Shown piece after piece: positions 34,078-44,519 of a stretch of 64,000 bases of DNA. The DNA lies in assembly GCA_949316495.1 (NCBI GenBank), contig OX439004.1:31192904-31256903 (forward strand). The letters run 5' to 3'. The first letter of the stretch is position 1; each line of letters begins with the position of its first letter. The notes under the pieces are model-generated. The model made no database searches and was not told the DNA's origin. It saw only the letters and a program-made list of their open reading frames with translations. The stretch is from Amphiduros pacificus. Taxonomy: Eukaryota; Annelida; Polychaeta; Phyllodocida; Hesionidae. A program made the position numbers and the translations under genes.

Positions 34078-34622
34078 ACCATAGGCCATGGTGCAGTTTG
34101 TTAATATGCTTGTGTATTTGAACCAGTTCCTCTGTGATCGTGGTTCTAAGGTTGTGGGTTTGATACCCGGCCATGTCAAGTTTGCAAACATGTTATAATT
34201 TCTCATATAAGTTTACACCTGTGGCTGAGTGGATTTAACCCCTAACACACGGGAAAGACGGCAACGTCCACCACCGGCAACAGATGGGAAGGACGTTGAC
34301 GTCCCCATTGTTCTGACTTGATGACGTCATTTGTAACATTCTGAAGGGCTGCAATTTGTTACAATGTAATCAGGATAATGACGTCATTCTGACTGGATCA
34401 TAAACTTTGACCCCAGCACTTTATTACGAAAATTTAGTAACCATGGTTATAAATTTTATAAATTTAGTATGTGGATACACTAGTCCAGACAAAAATTGGT
34501 TAGACCAGCCAATCAACAAAATTTAGATAGCCTAGTCCCTTAGGGGTTAATAGCATAAATATATCTCGTCATGAAATGACTGAAATAATGTTGAAAGTGA
34601 CTTATAACCCCAAACAAATAAA
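34078..34622 (+). mobile_element. tRNA-derived SINE, interrupted by a MITE
   Basis: The 5' part resembles a tRNA: GGTGCAGTTTGTTAATATGC (A-box-like, near 34090) and GTGGGTTTGATACCCGG (B box, near 34156). The body resumes at 34551 and ends with GTTGAAAGTGACTTATAACC then CCAAACAAATAAA, a tail like that of molluscan SINEs known to me. The TTAA-flanked element at 34239-34546 lies inside. Confidence 0.7.
34239..34546. mobile_element. piggyBac-like MITE (TTAA target), 308 bp
   Basis: Starts CCCCTAAC and ends TTAGGGG, with TTAA at 34235-34238 and 34547-34550. Reverse-orientation relative of 17488-17812. It carries several TGACGTCA-like motifs (GATGACGTCAT). No coding capacity. Confidence 0.78.
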
Positions 34623-34954
34623 ATTAATGATTACAGTCATATGTAGTGACTCAAAAGATTGTTGAGATCTGAGTGACAGTCACAATGCTTTGTGTATTTG
34701 TGTAATATTGTGTCTATTTTCCTGCCTGTACATATGTATAATATTATGTAACTGACACAAAGTAGGTACAAAAAAAATGGAATTTGAAAATATTTTGTAA
34801 ATATGTTGAAAAATCAAGTGCTTTCTGATGTTATGTAAGTTTATACTTCCAAATCAGTCAGCCATAAAGCCTCTATTAGTGGCATTCAAATTAAAATCAA
34901 ATTACATGCAGATTTCTGTTTTTAATTTCAGAATAATAAGGATAATATTTTTTT

Positions 34955-35260
34955 TAGAATAGTTCAGAAAAGAATAGAATAGATTTAAACAGATTAGATT
35001 GAAAAAGATCAGAATAAATTAAATTAGAATAGCATATATTAAATATATTAGATTGGAATAAATTTGAATAGATAAGAAAAAAATATATGAGAAGATTAGA
35101 GTACTAAATTAGATTAGAATGGATTGAAATGAATTGGATTATAATGGATAAGAATAGATTAGAAAAGATTAGAATAGATTGGATTTTAATGGATTAGAAT
35201 ATATTAGAATAAATTAGATAATATTAGACTAAATTAGATTAGATAAGATCAAATTAGGTC
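34955..35260. repeat. Low-complexity AGATTAGAATAG repeat
   Basis: Same imperfect repeat type as at 24465-24675. Confidence 0.85.
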
Positions 35261-38200
35261 AATGATTAAATCGTGGAAACAAGACAAATATCTCCAAGAA
35301 ACAATCAAAGAAATATTGAAAATCTATTATCAACTAGTTTTCATAAATGCAAACTGAAGATTTCAAGATTTGATCATGGATTTTAAACTTGAATTGACCA
35401 TGTGGCAAACCTTGTTTTAAACTTGTTGAAGTATATTTCCAGCACTTATCTATTGTTTTAAAATCAGGGTGGGTCATGCTGTCTGTCAAGTGTTAGAACT
35501 TGACAGACAGCAATCTGTAACAGTGAATGTAGTGACCTATGTTTTTTGTATGCAACTCTTCAAGCAATGATATATACATGTATATGAAATGATACACAGT
35601 AGAGCCCAAAGTGAACGCTATGATATCACAGGAGACTTTTGATGAGACATCACGAGATCGGCCTTTAAAATCCTATAAAACTTTTGATTATTGTGATAAT
35701 TTTCAGAATAAAGTAATTATGGTGTAATTGACACATTGTAGCTGTAGTTTTAACCTCAACATATAAATTTATGATAATTTTACCAATTCGGACATGCTTT
35801 GCATATAAAGTCAAATATGTACTTTGAAGATGGCTTTGCATGAGTTAGTCCTGTATAAATGAAGGAAGAAGCTATTAAATCTGGAACATTCGGAAATCTC
35901 TTAGATCTGGATGACAATAACAGTAAAATATGATTGGTCTCCTCATATTCCCCCCCCCCCCCTCATCCAAGATCATAATTTCTGAACTTTGCTCTTTTCT
36001 TTGACTTTAATGACTTTGTGTGATTGGCATCTGAGTATAGAGTTACCAGTATTCTCAAGGTGAAGAGAATGTCTCTGTAAATTGAACAGATCAAAACAAA
36101 GCATGGTTTGAAGAATTCCTTGGGAAGCAGGGCAATAATAAGTAGATGTAGGTTCACTTTACAACTATTAGCTGACCCTTGCATAGCTATCATGTTCGCA
36201 GCATCCACTAAAATGAGCACAAACCCTGCACCAATTTGAACCCATTTCTAAGGACAATCTAAATGTTTAGTGTACATGTAGGTTGCAAAAAAGAGCAAGC
36301 TCAAGATTTGTCATAGGTTATTTCTCTCAGATTTCCCCTCAGAAACATATCACATTCTAATCTGGTTTCATGACATGATTCTGGCAGAAATATTACTTGC
36401 GCTCTGAACTTGGATCTTATTCTTCCTCATTTTTTATATTGTTATTTTTATTAGCCTTTTGGCAATTACAAAAAACCTATCCTTTCTGGGTTCGGAGATA
36501 TAGAAGCAAGATTAAACATTTCATCAAGCTATTGCCATTCCCATATATTCCATTAGTTGGTCTAACTGGTTGGTTTGATTTAGACACAAAACTTTAAACA
36601 AGGAGTCACTGTCAACATTGAATTAATTAACATTCCAATCTTGACATAATGTTACAGATTTTAATCTCTATTTGCAAAAGAAGTGTCAAAGTGGAAGTAC
36701 AGATGTCTCTTAAATGGAATCTGTTTTTTTAAGTTTCTTTATCTTTCCAGGCTGAAGTGGAATATTTGAAGCTTTAAAAGGTTTTATTCATATACAACTT
36801 CATAAAAGATGAGGCTTTGCAATGCAGAATTGATCTGAAAAGTCATTCGTAGGATGGTACACTTGTCAGTGACCTTAATCTTCATTTTAAGGTCATATGA
36901 CCTGTCAAAATAAAGACAGCAATAATTAATTTAAACCATCGATGCATTATTAGAAATCTGTACAGAAGTTGTTTCAAAATACCATTTCACTGACCCTGAA
37001 ACTGAAGTTCACCACCAATTTTAGAATCTATCTGGATCTGAATCAATTCTTGTAGAATTTTGTATTGTTGTCATAACAGGGCCAATATTAACATAGAAAT
37101 CCTCTATTCAAATTTTCAAGGAGAAAATAAAATTTATGATCTTAAGTTAAAGCCATGATTTTTAACTTTGAGAAGTGAATGACATGTGGAAGAGAGATGT
37201 ATCTTTTAGAAGGAAAATAATGTACCAAATAACTTAAACGATTGATCTATGTTTTCAGCATCATAGAAACGCCACGCATGCACTAAGCAGATAAAATAAT
37301 GAGGAATTTCTGTTTAAATGGCATCAGCCAAGTTATTTCAAAAGATGCATTAATACATAAGATTGAGTAGGGGGTAGAGTTAAGACTGACAATTTGATAT
37401 TAGATAACTGTCACTAAAACACATGGGCAAAACAAATCTAACAAAAACAAAATGGTTCAAAATTGATTGCTTTTACCATTTGCTGAATATCTGTTGCACT
37501 TTCAATCTGGATCACACCTATTAAGGAGACTCTCAATCACGCTCGGAGTTTACTTCACAATCTCAATCCCAAAGTGCCCTCCAAAGTTACACCATTTAAA
37601 CTCCGATCAGCGCTGGTTGATTGCATTATTATCTGAAATGGGAACAAATCAACAGGTTCAGCCACTCAAAGTTTTCACTGTGACTGCAACAATCTTTATA
37701 CCTTCTCAGTTCAACAACAAAATCAACTGAAATGGTCTAGTTTATATATTTTTTTCTGTTCATGTTGTTGAAAATATATAAAACCTTTATTGCATGCTTC
37801 AATCACATTGAAACTGCAGTTTGTTTATTTGCAACTTTTGATGGACTTGCAGCCAATGAGTGAATGACCCTTTAAACAGAATTTAAAAAGGTTTTGTTGT
37901 CATGGACATTGAACTAATGACATTCTCAACAAAATGCTGAAGATGGAAAGCTGTGTGTGAACATCAAATAATTTATACCTTATTTAACATTAAAAAAAAA
38001 TCATATTTCAATGTCTCAGTATATTGCCTCCATCTTAGAGTGTGCAAATAACACTCCTTAAACCTACCACCCCCATTCTCTGGTATATAAAGAGGGAACC
38101 CAAAACGGTTTCCTCAAACATATATCACCTTCCCAAAGTCAAAACCCTTCAAAATGGTTCTTGTGTCCCAGGTCACAGGGATAATATACAGATAATGGCA

Positions 38201-38340
38201 TATAATGTTTTAAAAAAACTGGACAAAACCCAGTTTAAAGCTGAAACATATCTTATCTCAGATATGGTGCTGCTTAATTATTTAAAGTTAGTAACTCTTT
38301 ATATTAAACCCTGTGTACTTATTGATGCCAGTTAAGGTGC
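35261..38340. other. Non-coding AT-rich stretch
   Basis: No supported exon. It includes a 13-base C run (about 35950-35962). A hydrophobic frame near 36400-36600 is T-rich sequence without splice sites in phase. Confidence 0.5.
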
Positions 38341-40205
38341 CTCGATATACTAGACATTGGATGCTTACTGTAGAATTAGTAACAATCTTATGTTAGACCT
38401 GATGATGTAAAGTACATTTAAGTACTTCTTTTTATAACACGTGGTGCTGCTTACATTAAAGTAAAAAAACCTGCTTATGTCATACCTGGTGTAGCTTACA
38501 GTATTTACTTGAATATAGGACGAGGGATTAGGATCCAAAACTTTAGTCAACGTTTGGGGGTCGTCTTATACACAAGGGCAACCTGTGGATGGCCGATCGA
38601 GTGCTATAAACAAATAGCAGCGAACAGCGATATTATTGAGTCTTCGTATTACACTGTAAGAGCTTCTCCCCGTCACTTCCACTTTTCAAAATGGCGACCC
38701 CGTATTCTACATCTACATCTATAAGTTTACTCGACAAAACCAATTGGCATCCCGCCGAAAATTATTTATTTGCGTAAGCATATTTACGTTTTACTTTTAA
38801 AATGACCGCCAAACTTGAATGGTAGCAGTGCAGATGTCTCGAGAAAAACCGACTCATCTTTTAATCGGAAGTTGGCCTTTTCAAGCAAAAATAACATCAA
38901 ATTGGGGGGTCGTCTAATGCACAGGATCATCCTATTTTCGAGCAAATACAGTATGTTAGACAAGGTGCCTGTTCATATAAGACCCAGTGTGACTTAAAAT
39001 TAGTCCCCGCTATATTACACCTGACGTAGCTTATGTCAGACAAGGTGCCTCTTCATATAAGACCCAGTGTGACTTAAAATTAGTACCCCGCTATATTACA
39101 CCTGACGTAGCTTATGTCAGACAAGGTGCCTCTTCATATAAGACCCAGTGTGACTTAGAATTAGTACCTCGCTATATTACACCTGGTGTAGCTTATGTCA
39201 GACAAGGTACCTCTTCATATAAAACCCAGTGTGACTTAGATTTAGTACCCCGCTATATTACACCTGGTGTAGCTTATGTCAGACAAGGTGCCTCTTCATA
39301 TAAGACCCAGTGTGACTTAGAATTAGTACCTCGCTATATTACACCTGGTGTAGCTTATGTCAGACAAGGTGCCTCTTCATATAAGACCCAGTGTGACGTA
39401 GAATTAGTCCCGAACTATATTACACCTGATGTAGCTTATGTCAGACAAGGTGCCTCTTCATATAAGACCCAGTGTGACTTAGAATTAGTACCCCGCTATA
39501 TTACACCTGGTGTAGCTTATGTCAGACAAGGTGCCTCTTCATATAAGACCCAGTGTGACTTAGAATTAGTACCCCGCTATATTACACCTGGTGTAGCTTA
39601 TGTCAGACAAGGTGCCTCTTCATATAAGACCCAGTGTGACTTAGAATTAGTACCCCGCTATATTACACCTGGTGTAGCTTATGTCAGACAAGGTGCCTCT
39701 TCATATAAGACCCAGTGTGACTTAGAATTAGTACCCCGCTATATTACACCTGGTGTAGCTTATGTCAGACAAGGTGCCTCTTCATATAAGACCCAGTGTG
39801 ACTTAGAATTAGTACCCCGCTATATTACACCTGGTGTAGCTTATGTCAGACAAGGTGCCTCTTCATATAAGACCCAGTGTGACTTAGAATTAGTACCCCA
39901 CTATATTACACCTGGTGTAGCTTATGTCAGACAATGTGCCTCATAATATAAGACCCAGTGTGACTTAGAATTAGTACCCCGCTATATTACACCTGGTGTA
40001 GCTTATGTCAGACAAGGTGCCTCTTCATATAAGACCCAGTGTGACTTAGAATTAGTACCCCGCTATATTACACCTGGTGTAGCTTATGTCAGACAAGGTG
40101 CCTCTTCATATACATGTAAGACCCAGTGTGACTTAGAATTAGTACCCCGCTATATTACACCTGGTGTAGCTTATGTCAGACAAGGTGCCTCTTCAAGGTG
40201 CCTTG
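38340..40205. repeat. 81-bp minisatellite, about 15 clear copies plus older ones
   Basis: Unit GTCAGACAAGGTGCCTCTTC then ATATAAGACCCAGTGTGACT, then TAGAATTAGTACCCCGCTAT and ATTACACCTGGTGTAGCTTAT, spaced 81 bp (39035, 39116, 39197). Most homogeneous at 39440-40180; decayed units lie at 38340-38498 and 40200-40330. A MITE interrupts it at 38499-38951. Confidence 0.95.
38499..38951. mobile_element. TA-target MITE inserted in the 81-bp array, 453 bp
   Basis: Inverted ends CAGTATTTACTTGAATATAG and (reverse strand) CTGTATTTGCTCGAAAATAG, flanked by TA (38497-38498 and 38952-38953). Removing it restores GTAGCTTATGTTAGACAAGG, a normal array unit. TA duplication and end sequence suggest a Tc1/mariner-superfamily (possibly pogo-like) derivative. 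The internal GCCGATCGAGTGCTATAAAC is shared with the element at 44520-47447. Confidence 0.85.
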
Positions 40206-40325
40206 TTAAATTTGACATAATGCAGCTTACTTTAGAACACATTTTAGGTCTCGTGTGGCTTATTCTTGTCAGTCAATGTAGCACCCTGATATTAGACTTG
40301 GCTGAACTTGCTTTAACTCCTGTAA

Positions 40326-40740
40326 CCTGCTTTTAATAATGCTGGACCAACCTGTGTTAGCACGGGTCACACCGAGGTATTTGATATTGACTGCGAACAA
40401 AGGCTGGTGATGGTAGGCTGGCCTGGCAATGCTGTTTCAAGTCAGATCTCCAGCTTTGACAGCTGGGTGGCAAGTGAAATATCCTGTGTTGATCTGCCCA
40501 TCTGCACCTGGTCCCACGAGTGCTGCTACCACCACACCCGCCCAACCACCCGCCACAGACCCCTCTCAACTCACAGCTATTGTTGCCACCAGGCTGAGGT
40601 AGTGGGCCGGGCCGTCGCAGACATTGATGTGTCCTCGTAGATTGTTGTATCTTAGCAGGGAAACGGGAGGAATTACCTCACATGGCAACATACACCAGCT
40701 AGAGTCGCGTCATTATCGCAATAACTGATCACTTTCATGA
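40326..40740. other. G+C-rich, coding-like island; strand unresolved
   Basis: The only G+C-rich stretch in the 3' half outside repeats. On + it is open from 40326 to TAG near 40640, with a fitting TGTTAG acceptor at 40351-40360; the product would contain CVSTGHTEVFDIDCEQRLVM and several cysteines. A second + frame reads APGPTSAATTTPAQPPATDP, like a mucin-type stem. On minus an open frame beginning MLPCEVIPPVSLLRYNNLRG ends at a good GTGAGT donor near 40585. One of these is probably a real exon; I cannot tell which. Confidence 0.35.
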
Positions 40741-41289
40741 AATGGATTGGCGCACAAATTTTGCACTACCGTAAGTTTTTATCTGTTTGTCTTCTCTAAA
40801 AAAAAAGAAGAATATTTATGACATTTATTGACGGCATTTTGATTAGTTTTAGAAAAGGTGTGATTATATGAGGCAGTTAGATGTACTATGCGATGGCATC
40901 TTATAAGTTTTCATAAGAGTCATGACAAAGATAATAATCTAATATTTACAGAGTTAATTAAAGCAAATATTTCCAGCAATTGAAAAGAAATTCATGAATT
41001 TAATGTAGAAACACCACCAGACATTTTAATCACATTTCAGTTTGCCATTTCTGATTTCCATAATTTTTTAATCCTATGATAAAGAGTTTATTTGCATAGG
41101 TCATGTGTGGACCCAGCATGAATTATTCAGGAGATTTCAATATTGATGATGTCTCTCCACTTACTTTATTTATTCCTAACTTGCATTTGACTTTGAGGAA
41201 AACACCTCAGCTTATCTATTCTTTGAATATATTGTTAAAGTTGATACATGAAAATGTACCATTCCATAGTGACGACATCTATCATCCAT

Positions 41290-42745
41290 GTCATCCTACT
41301 GTCGGAACAGTTATATTCACATCATCACACTGTGACAACAGTTATATTCACATCATCCCATTGTGACAACAGCTATATTCACATCATCCCATTGTGACAA
41401 CAGCTATATTCACATCATCACACTGTGACAACAGTTATATTCACATCATCACACTGTGACAACAGTTATATTCACATCATCACACTGTGACAACAGTTAT
41501 ATTCACGTCATCACACTGTGACAACAGCTATGTTCACGTCATCCCATTGTGACAACAGCTATGTTCACTTCATCCCATTGTGACAACAGTTATATTCACG
41601 TCATCCCATTGTGACAACAGCTATGTTCACTTCATCCCATTGTGACAACAGCTATGTTCACTTCATCAGACTGGGAACAGCTATGTCCTCATCATCAGAT
41701 TGTGAACAGCTATATCCACATCATCAGACTGGGAACAGCTATGTCCACATCATCAGACTGGGAACAGCTATGTCCACATCATCAGACTGGAAACAGCTAT
41801 GTCCATGTCATCAGACTGGAAACAGCTATGTCCATGTCATCAGACTGGGAACAGCTATGTCCATGTCATCAGATTGGAAACAGCTATGTCCACATCATCA
41901 GACTGGGAACAGCTCTGTCCACATCATCAGACTGGGAACAGCTATGTCCACATCATCAGACTGGGAACAGCTATGTCCACATCATCAGACTGGGAACAGC
42001 TATGTCCACATCATCAGACTGGGAACAGCTATGTCCATGTCATCAGACTGGGAACAGCTATGTCCACACCATCAGACTGGGAACAGCTATGTCCATGTCA
42101 TCAGACTGGAAACAGCTATGTCCATGTCATCAGACTGGGAACAGCTATGTCCACATCATCAGACTGGGAACAGCTATGTCCATGTCATCAGACTGGAAAC
42201 AGCTATGTCCATGTCATCAGACTGTAAACAGCTATGTCCACATCATCAGACTGGGAACAGCTATGTCCATGTCATCAGACTGGGAACAGCTATGTCCATG
42301 TCATCAGACTGAGAACAGCTATGTCCATGTCATCATACTGGGAACAGCTATGTCCACATCATCAGACTGGGAACAGCTCTGTCCACATCATCAGACTGGG
42401 AACAGCTATGTCCACATCATCAGACTGGGAACAGCTATGTCCATGTCATCAGACTGGAAACAGCTATGTCCACATCATCAGACTGGGAACAGCTATGTCC
42501 ACATCATCAGACTGGGAACAGCTATGTCCATGTCATCAGACTGGAAACAGCTATGTCCATGTCATCAGACTGGAAACAGCTATGTCCACATCATCAGACT
42601 GGGAACAGCTATGTCCATGTCATCAGACTGGGAACAGCTATGTCCACATCATCAGACTGGGAACAGCTATATCCACATCACCAGACTGGGAACAGCTATG
42701 TCCACATCATCAGACTGGGAACAGTTCTGTCCATTTTGTCTAACT
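41290..42745. repeat. Two-phase minisatellite, 31-bp then 29-bp units
   Basis: 41290-41660 repeats a 31-bp unit (CACATCATCACACTGTGACA ACAGTTATATT); 41660-42745 repeats a 29-bp unit (ATCATCAGACTGGGAACAGC TATGTCCAC), about 37 copies. The second derives from the first by substitution and loss of 2 bp. Three overlapping frames are open over hundreds of codons because of the repeat, not because of coding. Confidence 0.95.
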
Positions 42746-43057
42746 TTGGAGGCAACTTTGTTATCCAACTTTGGAGGCAGCTTTGTCATCCCACAATGGA
42801 GACAGAGCTATGTTCATATATCCAGTACATCATCCCCGGCACTGTGGGAAGAAACGTCTGATCAATAAAAATATTATGTATAAAAAAAATTCAACATATC
42901 CCACAGCTCATGTTAACATGATAATTGACCTCAAAGATTTGACCTCAATCCGAGGATTTGTGCTGATATTATGTGTGGAATTAATGTATCCGTCTCACAC
43001 AATGGAAGTGAGGCGATTGTCTGAACAAAAGAGAGAGACTTTCTTCCTTTATGCCAG

Positions 43058-43148
43058 TACTTTGTGAACGTCTCGATGGTAGAGACTCACGAGGAAAGTG
43101 TAACTTTGTTATTGCTCCAGACAGCTCCAAGGAGATGCTGAATGTAAA
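43058..43148 (+). CDS. Candidate orphan exon
   Basis: Strong acceptor CTTTCTTCCTTTATGCCAG (ending 43057) and consensus donor GTAAGT at 43149. The phase-1 frame is open throughout (LCERLDGRDSRGKCNFVIAP DSSKEMLNVK). It would end in phase 2 and so cannot directly follow LRP-like exon 16, which ends in phase 2. No domain recognised. Confidence 0.3.
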
Positions 43149-43977
43149 GTAAGTTTGATATTGCTGAAGCAGGTCAGACTGGAAGGTGATTCTCATGACA
43201 GGCTGAGAATACAACCTGAGTGGATTCTATTATTACCACCAAATGTCTACCATTTGCAGATATACATCATGCCACAGAGAATGCTTATATAACATAGAGG
43301 AAACAGATATGAGACTTTCACAGATTGTTTCTATACTCCCACTGGTATGGTGAACAAAAAATCATTCTAATATTTTTGAAATGAGGTTCTCATTACAGTC
43401 ATATTCCTTAATGCCAAGATTTATTACAGTAGTTATTTTGTTTCCAGTTGTTACAAGCTTTGTACATAGCATATGGAAGTTTTGTTTTTATGTTTGATTT
43501 TTAATCTGATATATTGAAGGAATCATATGAGTTAACCTGGTTAAGATAAATATGGTGATTGTTTAGTTCTAATACTAAAGGTTTTTCACTGAGATCTCCA
43601 ATTATTACCCCTCAGCAAATGTGGGTAATTCTACCATTATTTGTCAACTTATCTCCAAATCTTTCAAATAAGGTGATGTCTGATTGGATATTTCAGACCA
43701 TATTGTATAAATAAATTTGGTGTGCAGACGTGAACAAGGTGTTGGCACTTAAGTCTAGCTCACCATCAATACACACAAGGCACAAACATCGGTAAAGTAG
43801 ATGGAACAAATTGTTTCTTCAAGTCCCTGCTCTCTCCAGCAGCAGGTGTGGCACTATGACCAGGCAATCAGCAGTCCAAATTTCTGTTTGCTGTGTTGCC
43901 TGAACCAAGCTTCTGTTGACCAGGCGGCAATGTTTGAGGGTTTTTTTCTCCTATCTTCTTTTATTTGACAGATTGGG

Positions 43978-44270
43978 GGAGGGACATGGCTCGGTTGGTA
44001 AGACTTCTGTCTCCCATGCTGTAGGTCCAGGGTTCAAGTCCTTATTTGGGACAAGTAGTTCTGTCATGCTTCATGGTTGAGAACGTTGGATAGCTGGAAC
44101 TGTGATGCTCATTCCAACCAGTGCTCCATGACTGGCTATTAAAGACTGTATTTGTGTTGTCATGTCATTATGATAATGCCGAGAAGGATTCCCAGCGCAT
44201 TGAGTCCCAGTGGCAGTTATCTATCTGAACTGACACAGCCAAAATAGTACAGAAAATGTCATTAATAGAA
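43978..44270 (+). mobile_element. tRNA-derived SINE
   Basis: A box TGGCTCGGTTGG (near 43987) and B box GGTTCAAGTCC (44031-44041) at tRNA spacing, followed by a body with ATTATGATAATGCC and AAATAGTACAGAAAATGTC. Related pieces lie at 23637-23760 and 58190-58390. Confidence 0.7.
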
Positions 44271-44519
44271 ACAGAAAAGCTGATTGAGAAGGGGCAAGCA
44301 ATGTTTCCGACCATATTCGAGACACTATGTGATACCCTGTGTGTGAGCTCTGCTCGCCTCATTGATGTTGGACCAAATTGATATTTGGCTCCAGCTGTTC
44401 ACAATTGAAGTCTGCTGTAGACATTCCCAGCTGAGACAGTTATTGTTTTCAGCAGGCAGCTTTGGAACTGTCACCAATATAAAGTTGATGACGAGGAAAC
44501 ATCAGGCTATTATGAATTA

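Noticed and set aside
36397-36597. Hydrophobic run SSFFILLFLLAFWQLQ followed by Arg/Lys as a possible membrane exon
   Set aside because: T-rich low-complexity DNA gives such runs easily, and no splice sites in a usable phase bracket it.
41611-42868. Long + strand frames rich in Ser, His and Gln
   Set aside because: A 29-bp repeat leaves several frames open at once; the product simply cycles through the three frames of the unit.
43978-44050. A functional tRNA gene
   Set aside because: A and B boxes are present but the arms do not pair as a full cloverleaf, and the sequence continues into a SINE body shared with other loci.
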